NCBI RefSeq assembly: GCF_030812195.1
Contig: NZ_JAUSSF010000001.1
Span: 868,001 to 932,000 of the forward strand
Source: Chryseobacterium lathyri
GTDB taxonomy: Bacteria; Bacteroidota; Bacteroidia; Flavobacteriales; Weeksellaceae
Direction of reading: 5' to 3'
DNA: 64,000 bases
The notes below the pieces were generated by a model, which worked only from the letters and a program-made list of their open reading frames with translations, ran no database searches and had not been told where the DNA came from. Each line of letters begins with the position of its first letter. Positions within the stretch are counted from its first letter, which is position 1. Below are positions 8,769 to 18,216 of this stretch, piece by piece. Position numbers and translations under genes: made by a program.

Positions 8769-11504
8769 TTAAAGAGCAAGAACTCTTACATCAATTCTTC
8801 TGTTCTTTGCTTTACATTCATCGGTGTCATTCGCTTCACAAACCGGATGCTGAGAACCATAGCCTTCTGCTTCTACCCTGTCTGATGAAATCCCTAATTC
8901 CAAAAGCTTCAGTTTTGCTGTCTGAGCTCTCAGATTTGACAATTTCTGATTGCTTTCTTCATTGCCTGTATTATCCGTGTATCCTCCTAATTTGATTTTT
9001 AAATCAGGATAGGCATTTAAGATTTCAGCAAGATTATTAAGCTGAACATCTGAACCGGCTTTCATATCACTGGATCCTGTTTCGAAATAAAGATTTTCCA
9101 GAGTAAACCAGTTATTAGGATTTATGACAGTCTGATCTTTTTGATTTACTGAATTGTACAGCTGGAACAGTCTGCTCCCTTCTCCTAAAGTGATTGTTTT
9201 TCCACCTTTTAGTTTAACCTCCTGAATATTTCCTGTTTCATAAACAAAATCCCCGTTTTCATTAAGGTGTCCTTTGATTTCCTTTGGAGCTGAAGGAAGC
9301 GTTTGAATATCTGCATGTGTTGTCGCTGAACCTGCATTGTAAGCTCTTGTCAGACTCTCCAGTTTCGCTTTTCTATTGGCTTCAATTTTATCTTTATGCA
9401 ATACGGCCAACGTCGGTGCAATCACTAATGAAACAATGGACATCAGCTTGATCAGAATGTTCATTGATGGTCCTGAAGTATCTTTAAACGGATCTCCCAC
9501 AGTATCTCCTGTTACGGAAGCTTTATGAGGTTCTGAGCCTTTATAATAAGTCTGACCGTTGATATCAACGCCTTTTTCAAATGATTTTTTGGCATTATCC
9601 CAGGCACCGCCGGCATTATTCTGGAACATTCCCATCAGAACACCACTCACGGTAGCTCCGGCTAAAAAGCCTCCCAAAACTTCAGGTCCGAAGATAAATC
9701 CGATCAGCAAAGGTGAAATAATAGCAATAGCTCCCGGAAGCATCATTTTTCTGATGGATGCATCTGTGGATATGGCCACACATTTTTCGTATTCAGGCTG
9801 TGCTTTTCCTTCCAGGATTCCCGGAATTTCGCGAAACTGTCTTCTTACTTCTTCTACCATGGCCATCGCAGCCTGTCCTACTGCAGTAATGGCAAGTGAA
9901 GAGAATATAAACGGTATCATTCCCCCTACGAATAAGCCAGCCAGAACATCTGCCCTGTATATATCAATTCCATCGATTCCGGCAATTCCTACAAAGGCGG
10001 CAAATAAGGCTAATGCAGTCAATGCTGCTGAAGCAATTGCAAATCCTTTTCCCGTGGCTGCCGTAGTGTTTCCTACAGCATCCAGGATGTCTGTTCTTTC
10101 ACGTACTTCTTTTGGGAGTTCACTCATTTCAGCAATTCCCCCGGCATTGTCAGCAATCGGTCCGAAAGCGTCAATAGCAAGCTGCATGGCAGTAGTTGCC
10201 ATCATTCCTGCTGCTGCAATAGCTACTCCATAAAGTCCTGCACACAAATAGGATCCGTAAATACCTCCTGCCAATACAAGTATTGGAAGCAAGGTAGACT
10301 CCATCCCTACTGCCAAACCTCCGATAATGTTCGTTGCATGACCTGTAGAAGACTGTCTTACAATGCTGGAGACCGGCCTTTTACCCATCGCCGTATAATA
10401 TTCTGTAATGATACTCATTAAAGTTCCTACAACAAGCCCTACCATTATAGCTCCAAAAACGCCCATTTTGGTAAATTCATGTTCTCTGAGTGTCATTTTT
10501 TCAGGAAGAAGGTAGGTAACCAAAAAATAAGAGGATATGGCAGTGATTACAATACTTCCCCAGTTTCCTAAATTCAGAGCATTCTGAACGCTTGAAGTGG
10601 ATGAGCCTTCATTGTCATTAATTCTTACAAATAAAGTTCCTATCATAGAAAAAATAATGCCTGTCCCAGCAATAAGCATTGGAAGAAGGATAGGTGCAAA
10701 GCCTCCGAAGGAATCATCAGACATTGTTTCTCTACCCAAAACCATTGTTGCCAGTACTGTTGCCACATAAGACCCGAAAAGGTCGGCTCCCATTCCAGCC
10801 ACATCTCCTACATTGTCACCTACGTTATCGGCAATAGTAGCTGGATTTCTAGGATCATCCTCAGGAATTCCTGCTTCCACTTTTCCTACAAGGTCAGCTC
10901 CAACGTCTGCAGCTTTAGTGTAAATTCCTCCGCCTACTCTCGCGAAAAGAGCAATGGATTCTGCGCCCAAAGAAAATCCTGTAAGAATTTCAATTGTTCT
11001 TTCCATTTCATAGGAATCTACTGTTGCATCAGGAGCGAAGATCTGTTTAATGATCAGAAAAAGAGCACCTAAGCCCAGAACTGCCAGCCCAGCCACTCCC
11101 ATTCCCATAACTGAACCTCCTGTAAAGGAAACTTTTAACGCTTTGGAAAGTGAAGTTCTTGCTGCTTCTGCTGTTCTTACATTGGCTTTTGTTGCAATCT
11201 TCATTCCGATAAATCCTGCCAATGCAGAAAATATGGCTCCAACGGCAAAAGCAACTCCAATGCTCCAGTGGGAATTGGAATTACTGGATCCCATTACAGC
11301 AAGTAGTATTGCAACTACAACTACAAAATAGGTCAAAATCTTGTACTCGGCCTTTAGAAAAGCCATTGCACCGTCAGCAATATGTCCGCTGATTATTTTC
11401 ATTTTCTCATTTCCGGCATTCTGCTTACTTACCCAGTTACTCTGCAGGAAAGTATACAATAAGGCTACAACACCAAAAACCGGAATTAAATAGAACAAAT
11501 CCAT
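8769..11504 (-). CDS. hppA: Membrane-bound ion-pumping pyrophosphatase with C-terminal OmpA domain
   Basis: 911 aa, against about 670-770 for ordinary membrane pyrophosphatases. Residues 1 to ~705 are the multi-spanning pump, with the catalytic blocks [11 protein letters not shown] and [18 protein letters not shown]. The [10 protein letters not shown] segment has Ala where potassium-independent enzymes have Lys, so the enzyme is probably K+-dependent. Whether it pumps Na+ or H+ cannot be read reliably. A linker follows, then a ~115-residue OmpA-like peptidoglycan-binding domain ([46 protein letters not shown]). The C-terminus of these pumps faces outside the cytoplasm, so the tail could bind peptidoglycan. 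It hydrolyses PPi to drive cation export. A soluble pyrophosphatase lies just upstream on the same strand. Confidence 0.95.
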   Translation of the reverse strand: MDLFYLIPVFGVVALLYTFLQSNWVSKQNAGNEKMKIISGHIADGAMAFLKAEYKILTYFVVVVAILLAVMGSSNSNSHWSIGVAFAVGAIFSALAGFIGMKIATKANVRTAEAARTSLSKALKVSFTGGSVMGMGVAGLAVLGLGALFLIIKQIFAPDATVDSYEMERTIEILTGFSLGAESIALFARVGGGIYTKAADVGADLVGKVEAGIPEDDPRNPATIADNVGDNVGDVAGMGADLFGSYVATVLATMVLGRETMSDDSFGGFAPILLPMLIAGTGIIFSMIGTLFVRINDNEGSSTSSVQNALNLGNWGSIVITAISSYFLVTYLLPEKMTLREHEFTKMGVFGAIMVGLVVGTLMSIITEYYTAMGKRPVSSIVRQSSTGHATNIIGGLAVGMESTLLPILVLAGGIYGSYLCAGLYGVAIAAAGMMATTAMQLAIDAFGPIADNAGGIAEMSELPKEVRERTDILDAVGNTTAATGKGFAIASAALTALALFAAFVGIAGIDGIDIYRADVLAGLFVGGMIPFIFSSLAITAVGQAAMAMVEEVRRQFREIPGILEGKAQPEYEKCVAISTDASIRKMMLPGAIAIISPLLIGFIFGPEVLGGFLAGATVSGVLMGMFQNNAGGAWDNAKKSFEKGVDINGQTYYKGSEPHKASVTGDTVGDPFKDTSGPSMNILIKLMSIVSLVIAPTLAVLHKDKIEANRKAKLESLTRAYNAGSATTHADIQTLPSAPKEIKGHLNENGDFVYETGNIQEVKLKGGKTITLGEGSRLFQLYNSVNQKDQTVINPNNWFTLENLYFETGSSDMKAGSDVQLNNLAEILNAYPDLKIKLGGYTDNTGNEESNQKLSNLRAQTAKLKLLELGISSDRVEAEGYGSQHPVCEANDTDECKAKNRRIDVRVLAL

Positions 11505-11676
11505 AGTTTATTATTTTTATATTAATAAATAGTAATTAGTTTTATAAATATAACAAAAATTCCAATGTTTTATTAAGCCGGTTCTATATTATATTTTTCC
11601 GAAAAATTTAAAGCGTAAAAGGTAATATTCCGGGAAAGTATTAATTTATTTATGAAAAAACATTTTTTACAAATAA

Positions 11677-11703
11677 AAAGGCAGATGAAATTCATCTGCC
11701 TTT
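11677..11703 (-). terminator. Rho-independent terminator of ppa
   Basis: A perfect 13-bp stem (AAAGGCAGATGAA and TTCATCTGCCTTT) with a one-base centre, realistically a 3-5 nt loop. It is followed by TTTTATTTG on the minus strand and separates ppa from hppA. Confidence 0.85.
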
Positions 11704-11724
11704 ATTATTTTGGAACGCTGTTTC

Positions 11725-12336
11725 TTAGCCTCCGAATTTTTCTGCATAATCTTTTTGGGAAGCTTTGATCACTTTTTTAGCATGCTCAGCTCCGTATACC
11801 TCATGAATTCTACATTTTGCAGGTTCATCCGGTAAGTTCTTATAGGTTAAGAAATAGTGCATCAATCTTTTCACTTCAGCTTCCGGAAGTTCAGAAATAT
11901 CTCTGAAATGTCCAAAAGCATGGTCACCAATCATTACAGCAACAATTTTATCATCTGCTTCACCTCCATCGATCATTTTAAATCCACCGATTGGAATAGC
12001 TTCCATTAATAGTCCTCCTGAATGAATATTGTGGGAGCTTAACACACAGATATCAAGCGGATCATGATCACCTTCTGTCACATCATCAGCACCAGCTTCT
12101 ACAGCCAGTTTCATGACTTCATTATGGCAGTATGTTCTTGGAACAAATCCGTATAAAGCGGGAATAATATTAGAAAATTTCTGAGGCCTGTCTACCTTCA
12201 AAAATCCTGTTTCTTTATCTACTTCATATTTAATAGTATCTGAAGGAACGATTTCCACGAATACGTTTACAACATTTGGCGCATCTTCTCCTGCAGAAAC
12301 TCCATGCCATGGATGTGCTTTAAAATTTGGAATCAT
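11725..12336 (-). CDS. ppa: Inorganic pyrophosphatase, family I (soluble)
   Basis: 203 aa, the usual length for the bacterial family I enzyme or slightly above. The signature EGDHDPLDICVL holds the metal-binding aspartates; the N-terminal VNVFVEIVPSDTIKYEVDKETG strand pair and the DEPAKCRIHEVYG segment also match. It hydrolyses cytoplasmic PPi to phosphate and pulls biosynthetic reactions forward. It lies upstream of the ion-pumping pyrophosphatase but has its own terminator, so the two are neighbours and not one simple operon. Together they give the cell both wasteful and energy-conserving PPi removal. Confidence 0.95.
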   Translation of the reverse strand: MIPNFKAHPWHGVSAGEDAPNVVNVFVEIVPSDTIKYEVDKETGFLKVDRPQKFSNIIPALYGFVPRTYCHNEVMKLAVEAGADDVTEGDHDPLDICVLSSHNIHSGGLLMEAIPIGGFKMIDGGEADDKIVAVMIGDHAFGHFRDISELPEAEVKRLMHYFLTYKNLPDEPAKCRIHEVYGAEHAKKVIKASQKDYAEKFGG

Positions 12337-12352
12337 TATTTATCTGTTATTT

Positions 12353-12865
12353 TTAAGTTATAATTAAAATTTCTCTTCTAAGGTCTTCTATGGTAGCAGC
12401 GATATAATCCTCACCTTCCATATAATTCATAATGAAAATGGTTTTGAACTCCTCCAAATCAGCATTGTCATTCAGCCCATCATATGTTTTATGAAGTAAA
12501 TCAATCAAAGCATTTTTTGAGTCCACGATATTCTTCCATGAACTTTTCGTAATATACAGCTGTTGTGAAGAATTATACTCAAACTCTTCATTGATGGTCT
12601 TTTCTGTAAGGAAGATAAACTCATGTACTGCCAAACCTTTATCAAATTTCTGGATGATATTCGATGGCTTTATTCTTTCTAAAAAGAGGGTCATCCTTTC
12701 ATAGGAATGTGCTTTATTTTCAGAGTTTGATTTCACGGAAAGAAGCTTGATCTCCTGATTTTTAAGGGTAATGTACGAATGTACAAATTGTCTCAGCAAA
12801 ACCAAAAAAGGAATTGCTATAATCAATGCAAAAGCATACGGGAGATATCCTGAAAAACTTGCCAT
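12353..12865 (-). CDS. Small single-span membrane protein, conserved hypothetical
   Basis: 170 aa from the ATG at 12865. The longer frame begins with a TTG at 12880 that is part of a -7 promoter box, so I reject it. The N-terminus has one hydrophobic span (YLPYAFALIIAIPFLVLL), followed by a soluble part rich in charged residues with no motif I recognise. It ends 17 nt before ppa starts and may be co-transcribed with it. Proteins of this kind occur widely in Flavobacteriia as hypothetical proteins; I cannot assign a role. Confidence 0.75.
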   Translation of the reverse strand: MASFSGYLPYAFALIIAIPFLVLLRQFVHSYITLKNQEIKLLSVKSNSENKAHSYERMTLFLERIKPSNIIQKFDKGLAVHEFIFLTEKTINEEFEYNSSQQLYITKSSWKNIVDSKNALIDLLHKTYDGLNDNADLEEFKTIFIMNYMEGEDYIAATIEDLRREILIIT

Positions 12866-12877
12866 AATTTTAGACCG

Positions 12878-12885
12878 CAAAATTA
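12878..12885 (-). promoter_or_regulatory. Candidate -7 box for the 170-aa membrane protein / ppa
   Basis: Minus-strand TAATTTTG matches the Flavobacteriia -7 consensus TAnnTTTG and lies about 12 nt before the chosen ATG. A matching -33 was not convincing. It helps reject the TTG start. Confidence 0.4.
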
Positions 12886-12889
12886 CTAA

Positions 12890-14056
12890 TTATTTTCCGG
12901 CTTCTAAAGAGTTTTTAAATATATCAGTCTTAGAATTCTGAATATAGATCAGAGACAGAATAATGATCAGGTAAAAACCAATCATCATTCTGTTGGCCAG
13001 ACTTGGAAAAACCAGATATCTTAGAAAAACAGCGGCATACACAGCGCCAAAAAATAAGCACTGAGCCCAGCTTTTTTTACTGTTCAAAGAAAATTTGTTT
13101 GCAAGAATAACAACTATAAACAATAAAAGTAATGGGAAATATGACCCGTTAAAGTCCAGCATAATTGTTTTTTTTATAAAATTCAGATAATCCGGAAAAT
13201 AGAATGGATCTGGATTTGATATCGGATAGATCTGGACTTTTGTAAACTGGTTCATGAATAAAACAGACCATGAAATCTGGTTGAAGTACTGGATCAAAAA
13301 GAAGGAAAGGAAAATATAGCCGTAAGAAAGAAATACTTCCGCCGTTTTAATCTGAAGAGTGTTTTTATAAAAATAAACCAGAATATAAAGAAACGAATAT
13401 AAAATAAAATATTCAGGTCTTGTTAAAACACAGAGCATTGCAAAAACCGTAGCTGCAAGATGATTCTTTCTGACTACAAAAACATACAGACTCAGCAAAA
13501 GCAATAAACAGGATAAACTGTCCGCCGAAGCATGCCTGCTTGCCTCCAAAAGTGGTTTAAATAATGAAATTAGAACTGTTATGATAAATGCTAAGGGATA
13601 ATTTTTTAAAATCCTGATCAGAAAACTGAATATTAAAATCAAAATAGAAACATAAGATAGTATGGAGGTTAAAAATATTGCTGTTGTGACTTTAAAACCT
13701 AATTTAAAGAACATCAGGTTCACAAAATTATAAAATGGTTTTACGGAAAACAGCTGAAGTTCTTCTTCATACGCTTTGGGGTTTTCTGACAGAATATAAT
13801 AATAACTGTTTTCACCTATTGCAATTTCTTCATCATTGGTGGAGATTTCAGAAAGTTTCGGGTTTATATTTTTTAATTCTGTATATACTTTTTTATGAAT
13901 ATCTTCTATTTTAAGATCGGAATATTCAGTTTTATAAATAAGACCCATGTAGGCTTCCAAATCTGCATTATAATACTGATGGGTGTACAGATAGTAAGAC
14001 ATCAGGCATAAATAGATCGAAAAAATAAAAACAAGAATATTTTTAGTTTTCTTCAT
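12890..14056 (-). CDS. Multi-pass membrane protein resembling a GT-C glycosyltransferase
   Basis: 388 aa with about nine to ten hydrophobic segments. After the first span comes a large loop with an acidic motif (YYNADLEAYMG), and a later loop has RPEYF after a stretch of helices. This layout, with an acidic residue early in the first outer loop, is what GT-C polyprenyl-phosphate-sugar glycosyltransferases show. The sequence is too divergent for a secure call. Composition is markedly AT-rich and rich in Phe, Ile, Leu and Tyr. It lies downstream of the PhyH and FemAB-like genes on the same strand, suggesting a shared role in making or decorating an envelope glycan or lipid, which is inference. 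Confidence 0.6.
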   Translation of the reverse strand: MKKTKNILVFIFSIYLCLMSYYLYTHQYYNADLEAYMGLIYKTEYSDLKIEDIHKKVYTELKNINPKLSEISTNDEEIAIGENSYYYILSENPKAYEEELQLFSVKPFYNFVNLMFFKLGFKVTTAIFLTSILSYVSILILIFSFLIRILKNYPLAFIITVLISLFKPLLEASRHASADSLSCLLLLLSLYVFVVRKNHLAATVFAMLCVLTRPEYFILYSFLYILVYFYKNTLQIKTAEVFLSYGYIFLSFFLIQYFNQISWSVLFMNQFTKVQIYPISNPDPFYFPDYLNFIKKTIMLDFNGSYFPLLLLFIVVILANKFSLNSKKSWAQCLFFGAVYAAVFLRYLVFPSLANRMMIGFYLIIILSLIYIQNSKTDIFKNSLEAGK

Positions 14057-14170
14057 TTGCGTTTTAGTTTAATTCAATAAAGAATGCAAAAGTAAAAAAA
14101 CTATTCTCTTGGTCATTATGATTCAGCTTATTTATTCTTTTTATGAGAGCTCCTATGGAGGATCAGCAGA

Positions 14171-15103
14171 TTATAACTGAAATAATGCCGGTCTTTGTGT
14201 CACCTCATGATAACATACACTATTTTCATCAAAGAAGTGATAAACCAGGCTTTTTCTGGTTCTGTTTTTATCTGTGTGTGGTTCGCCACCGTGGAGAATA
14301 TTGGCATGCCATATTAACATATCCCCTTTTTTTGCTTTAAAAATCTCTTTTTTCAGACCTAATTCTTCAACCTTGGATTCCAAAAACTCTTCATAGGCCC
14401 GGTAACTTTTTTTACCGATTTTAAATGTACCCCCTTCATTATCATAATCAGAATTAAGGAAATAAGGAAGTTTATGGCTTTTGGGAATATAATGTAATGC
14501 ACCATTGGTCTCATCCACATCCTCTAAGGCAATCCATACTCCCAGAAGCCCGCCAAGCGGATAGGTCGTCATATGAATACTGTCTGAATGTGTTTTCTGC
14601 TGGCTGCCATTAATGAAGTTAATGCTCTGAAAAAGCTTGGCCTTACCATCTAAAAGGACAGACAAAAAATCCAGCAGGTTCTTATCGTTTCCAATATTTC
14701 TAATGATCTCAGAATGATGGATAGCAAACATCAGCTTGCCGCCGTAAATAAACTTCAGCGTGCCGTTTTCCATCAGTTTTTCAATTTCGCTATTGATCCT
14801 GTCGGCAGCATCTGCAGTGATGAAATTCCTCAAAATCATGTATCCATTCTCGTCATACCGAAGAACGCTTTCTTTATTTTCGGTAGTAAGTCCTTTGAAA
14901 AATGCAGTATCAACAAGCTTATCCTGATCTATTTTTCTTTCGGCAGCCGGAAGATGGGCAAAATCGGCACTGGAAATACTGGAAAAGTAATTTTTATTGA
15001 GCCCATACTTTCTATACAACGGAATATTATGCTGTAATTTCTTCTTATTAAAAAAATTATAAATAATATAGGGCAGTTTATAATAACGGATCTGCTTTAG
15101 CAT
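14171..15103 (-). CDS. Phytanoyl-CoA dioxygenase (PhyH) family protein
   Basis: 310 aa. The Fe(II)/2-oxoglutarate site is recognisable: HxD in QKTHSDSIHMT, and the distal His with the 2-oxoglutarate-binding Arg in LHGGEPHTDKNRTRKSL. The N-terminal ~90 residues form a basic, Tyr-rich extension. The central GVWIALEDVDETNGALHYIP block is diagnostic. It should hydroxylate an organic substrate; bacterial PhyH proteins act on lipids, amino acids and antibiotic or surface-glycan intermediates. The neighbours (FemAB-like transferase and multi-pass membrane protein) point to a cell-surface pathway, but the substrate is unknown. Confidence 0.87.
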   Translation of the reverse strand: MLKQIRYYKLPYIIYNFFNKKKLQHNIPLYRKYGLNKNYFSSISSADFAHLPAAERKIDQDKLVDTAFFKGLTTENKESVLRYDENGYMILRNFITADAADRINSEIEKLMENGTLKFIYGGKLMFAIHHSEIIRNIGNDKNLLDFLSVLLDGKAKLFQSINFINGSQQKTHSDSIHMTTYPLGGLLGVWIALEDVDETNGALHYIPKSHKLPYFLNSDYDNEGGTFKIGKKSYRAYEEFLESKVEELGLKKEIFKAKKGDMLIWHANILHGGEPHTDKNRTRKSLVYHFFDENSVCYHEVTQRPALFQL

Positions 15104-15194
15104 GGCTGGATTATTGGATAAATACTTTATAAAGGTACGGAATAATATTTAATTAAAATCATTCTAAATAACGAAATAAACATGATATTGATCT

Positions 15195-16106
15195 TTAAGA
15201 AAGCTTGCCTCTCATTAAAAACCGGGCAAAATCCTTAATCAATGTTTTTTTAGAATTTTCTATGACAGCATAATGTTTTAATTCTGGTCTGAAACCTCTG
15301 AAAAACTCTTCAATACTCGGAAGATTACCTCCTTCAAAATCAAAAATAAAATTTTCTATATTTTCTTTGATTACATGATCAATAAGCGTAGATGCCCCGG
15401 CCATTTTAATGTATTTTTTATCATTAAAAGTTCCTAAAAGGGCAATTGTATCGTAATCTGAATAAATAGCAATCATATTAGTGATCTCATGATGGTAGTA
15501 AAAAGCCAGAAATTTTAAATGTTTTGATAAATAAAATGCTTCGAGAGTTTTCAGTAAAGTATCTGTATCGCCTTCTTTATCCAATCCTATCACATTGTTT
15601 TTTATGAAAGTTTCTGCTTCTTCGTATTGTATTTCCTTAAGCTCTGAATTTTCTGTTACTTCATCATACAACCTTAATTTTCTTTTTCTTTTGGGCGAAT
15701 ATTTGGCATACACTTTAGCATACTCATCCGGATACAAAAGAAAATTCTTTTTTGTTTTTAACTTTGAATCAAAGCTATTGGTTTCATTAAAGTGATAAGC
15801 TCTCACCAGATAATTTTTCTGAAGAAAATACAGGAATTGTTCATTGATCTTTTTATCATCTTTATCTGAAAAGACTCCAAGTTGCTGGCATATCAGCGGA
15901 TTATGCACAATTTTAATCCCTTTTTTGAGGATAAAAGGAACTGGCATTACCGCCTCATAATCATTATAAACCAAAACATCCCATTGCCTGTCTGTAGTTA
16001 CATCTAAAAAACTTTTTGATGCTGAATACTTCCTCTGTTCTGACTTTTCCAGGCAGTCTGCATATTTTTTAAAATCAATCTCGTTATATTTCAGTCTTCT
16101 AATCAT
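15195..16106 (-). CDS. FemAB/GNAT-like acyltransferase, conserved hypothetical
   Basis: 303 aa. The overall pattern resembles FemAB-like tandem GNAT proteins: an N-terminal half with DVTTDRQWDVLVYNDYEAVMPVPF, a basic helix (YSPKRKRKLRLYDEV), then a second half with a SKHLKFLAFYYHHEITNM strand set and a closing FIFDFEGGNLPSIEEFFRGF motif. The last motif (DFEG...FF..F) is typical of the lipid II/aminoacyl-transferase-like group. The likely role is transfer of an acyl or aminoacyl group to an envelope precursor. Its ATG overlaps the stop of radC (ATGA), so it is translationally coupled to that gene. Fold moderately sure, substrate unknown. Confidence 0.65.
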   Translation of the reverse strand: MIRRLKYNEIDFKKYADCLEKSEQRKYSASKSFLDVTTDRQWDVLVYNDYEAVMPVPFILKKGIKIVHNPLICQQLGVFSDKDDKKINEQFLYFLQKNYLVRAYHFNETNSFDSKLKTKKNFLLYPDEYAKVYAKYSPKRKRKLRLYDEVTENSELKEIQYEEAETFIKNNVIGLDKEGDTDTLLKTLEAFYLSKHLKFLAFYYHHEITNMIAIYSDYDTIALLGTFNDKKYIKMAGASTLIDHVIKENIENFIFDFEGGNLPSIEEFFRGFRPELKHYAVIENSKKTLIKDFARFLMRGKLS

Positions 16107-16780
16107 AACAATCCTTCATCTGAGAAACTAAAGTAGGTGTCCTGTGTAACAATAATATGGTCTAAAAGCTGTATACTCAATGTTTTTCCTGCCTCATGTA
16201 TCTTTTTTGTAATGCTGATGTCTTCTTTGCTGGGTTTCAGGCTTCCCGACGGATGATTGTGAGCAATAATAATTCCTGTTGAAAAATGGTCAAGGGCCGT
16301 TTTAAACAGAATTCTTACATCTACGATTGACTGGCTTATACCACCCTGTGTCAGCTGTGAGATATGAATTACCTTATTGCTCTGGTTCAGGAATATAGCC
16401 CAAAATTCTTCAGTCCTTAAATCGGATAGTTTGTTTTTAAGAATAAAATATGCATCATCGCTATTTGAAATCACAGCTTTCTCAGGTATTTCCTGAACGG
16501 TCCTCCTCTTTCCTATTTCCAATGCAGCAATGATGGAAACAGCTTTTACTTCACCAACCCCTTTAAATTTCATAAGCTCTTTATTGGAAAGAAGGCTTAA
16601 CTGGTGCCAGCTGTTATTTACTGATGCAAGGATCTTTCTTGCTAATTCCAATGCGCTTTCGTCCTTACTTCCGCTTCCCATAATGATCGCCAGAAGTTCA
16701 GAATCAGAAAGTGAACTTTTCCCTTTTAACAAAAATTTTTCTCTAGGTCTATCGTCTTCGGCAAGGAATTTTATGGTCAT
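16103..16780 (-). CDS. radC: RadC family protein (JAB1/MPN metalloprotein)
   Basis: 225 aa, normal length. The N-terminal UPF0758 region includes a helix-hairpin-helix-like KFKGVGEVKAVSIIAALEIGKR. The C-terminal JAB/MPN domain has the complete zinc motif HNHPSGSLKPSKED (HxHPSGx7D). RadC was once tied to DNA repair, but its biochemical role remains unclear; the domain predicts a metal-dependent hydrolase. It is coupled to the FemAB-like gene by a 4-nt overlap and lies 37 nt downstream of the L,D-transpeptidase-like gene. There are no mobile-element genes nearby, so this is the chromosomal form and not a phage or ICE copy. Confidence 0.93.
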   Translation of the reverse strand: MTIKFLAEDDRPREKFLLKGKSSLSDSELLAIIMGSGSKDESALELARKILASVNNSWHQLSLLSNKELMKFKGVGEVKAVSIIAALEIGKRRTVQEIPEKAVISNSDDAYFILKNKLSDLRTEEFWAIFLNQSNKVIHISQLTQGGISQSIVDVRILFKTALDHFSTGIIIAHNHPSGSLKPSKEDISITKKIHEAGKTLSIQLLDHIIVTQDTYFSFSDEGLL

Positions 16781-16817
16781 TTGTGTATTATAAAGTTATA
16801 AATAAGGATTTCAGAAT

Positions 16818-17396
16818 TTAATAAAATGCATACATGATCACCGGTTGTCTTGACTGATCAAGATATTTTGCGGTCTGCTTAAATGCATTGGCAGAGAGCA
16901 TCGGACATCCTAAGCTCAAGCAGGCGGGAGCCGGAGATTCCTGATCTTGAATGCATCCGAAAGAATGCAAGACTATTGCCCTTTGCATGGCATTGCTGTT
17001 ACCTTTATCCAGACCCTTCAGCCTGTAAGCTTTTCCAAATTTTCCGTTATAGCTGTTCAATATTTCATACTTCCCGAGTGAAGACTGATATGACCCTTCT
17101 ATATTACTGAAATTCAGGCTATCAGAATTTTGAATAACTGATCCTGAGCCATGAGAAACAATTGCTTTCTGCAATATTTTATTGTTTTTCAGATCATAGA
17201 TAAAGTAACGATATTTCCCGGAATAAATCTTAAAATTAATAAAGATAGCAATATCCTGATTATAGCTCTTTCCCTTCACAAAATTTTTAATTTCCAGAAC
17301 CTTTGCCGCAGGAAGAACACCGGAAGCACTATTTTCCTGGCACATAACTCCAGAGCAGGAAAGAATAAAAAGGAACAGGAAAATATTTTTTTTCAT
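16818..17396 (-). CDS. Murein L,D-transpeptidase-like (YkuD-related) exported protein
   Basis: 192 aa. The signal sequence ends in FILSCSG, which may be a lipobox (Cys14) or a standard signal peptide with cleavage a little later (VMCQ). The C-terminal catalytic part has AIVLHSFGCIQ and SLGCPML, the His-...-Ser-x-Gly-Cys arrangement of L,D-transpeptidase catalytic domains. The family forms 3-3 crosslinks in peptidoglycan or attaches proteins to it in the periplasm. It lies between the LolD-like ATPase gene (15 nt upstream) and radC, likely in one transcript. Confidence 0.85.
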   Translation of the reverse strand: MKKNIFLFLFILSCSGVMCQENSASGVLPAAKVLEIKNFVKGKSYNQDIAIFINFKIYSGKYRYFIYDLKNNKILQKAIVSHGSGSVIQNSDSLNFSNIEGSYQSSLGKYEILNSYNGKFGKAYRLKGLDKGNSNAMQRAIVLHSFGCIQDQESPAPACLSLGCPMLSANAFKQTAKYLDQSRQPVIMYAFY

Positions 17397-17411
17397 GAGG
17401 TAAGGTTGTTT

Positions 17412-18080
17412 TTATTCGATGATCATTCCATCTTTCATGACCAGTTTCCGGTCTGTTATTTCGGCAAGATTTGGGTTGTGGGTTACAATGACAAAAGTTT
17501 GGTTGTATTTATCTCTAAGATCAAAAAATAACCTGTGAAGATCATCTGCATTCTTTGAGTCTAAGTTTCCTGTAGGCTCATCCGCAAAAATAATTTTAGG
17601 CGAATTAATCAAGGCTCTTGCTACAGCTACTCTTTGCGCCTCGCCTCCGGATAATTGGTTGGGCTTATGATTTAGTCTCTGTTCTATTTTAAGGTCTTCA
17701 AATAATGCATATGCCTTTTCTAAAGCCTCTTTTTCATTAGCTCCACCAATTTTCGTGGGAAGCAGAACATTTTCCAAAGCAGTAAATTCCGGAAGAAGCT
17801 GATGGAACTGAAATACAAAACCAATATTCTGATTCCTGAATTTGGAAAGCTGTTTATCATTCATATTAATGAAAGATTCGCCTGCAATACTTATTTCCGT
17901 ATTGTATTTATTGGAATTGCTGGGATGATCCAGGGTGCCTAAAATCTGAAGCAGCGTAGACTTTCCCGCTCCGGATTCACCTACAATAGAAACCACTTCA
18001 CCTATTTTAATATGAATATCAACTCCTTTCAGTACTTCTAAATTTCCATAGGATTTATGGATATTACTCGCTTTAATCAT
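17412..18080 (-). CDS. ABC transporter ATP-binding protein, LolD-like
   Basis: 222 aa. It has Walker [11 protein letters not shown]-loop [10 protein letters not shown], signature [15 protein letters not shown], Walker [13 protein letters not shown] and the switch VTHNPNLAE. The pattern and size match the MacB/LolD/FtsE group that powers lipoprotein release or other mechanotransmission from the inner membrane. The membrane partner is not adjacent, as is common for lolD in Bacteroidetes. First gene of the minus-strand run through the L,D-transpeptidase-like gene and radC; the upstream pdh terminator isolates it. Confidence 0.92.
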   Translation of the reverse strand: MIKASNIHKSYGNLEVLKGVDIHIKIGEVVSIVGESGAGKSTLLQILGTLDHPSNSNKYNTEISIAGESFINMNDKQLSKFRNQNIGFVFQFHQLLPEFTALENVLLPTKIGGANEKEALEKAYALFEDLKIEQRLNHKPNQLSGGEAQRVAVARALINSPKIIFADEPTGNLDSKNADDLHRLFFDLRDKYNQTFVIVTHNPNLAEITDRKLVMKDGMIIE

Positions 18081-18171
18081 GATTCAAAAATAGTGATTTC
18101 TCTAAACAAAAATATAATTAATTAAAAATTTTATAGATGTACAGAACAGATATTTTAATTAATTAAAACAA

Positions 18172-18196
18172 AAAACCTCTCAAAGCGAGAGGTTTT
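18172..18196 (-). terminator. Rho-independent terminator of the pdhA-pdhC operon
   Basis: A perfect 10-bp stem (AAAACCTCTC and GAGAGGTTTT) with a 5-nt loop, followed on the minus strand by TGTTTTAATT. It lies 20 nt after the E2 stop codon. Confidence 0.85.
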
Positions 18197-18216
18197 AATA
18201 TTTACAATCCGGACTG

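Noticed and set aside
9559-10233. Long open frame (224 codons) on the plus strand inside hppA
   Set aside because: It is antisense to the well-conserved pump core. It is rich in Ala, Ile, Pro and Ser, as the reverse complement of a membrane protein would be. No homology-like motif is seen.
16103-16780. radC as a marker of a mobile element
   Set aside because: No integrase, transposase or phage genes are near, and the gene is coupled to ordinary chromosomal genes.
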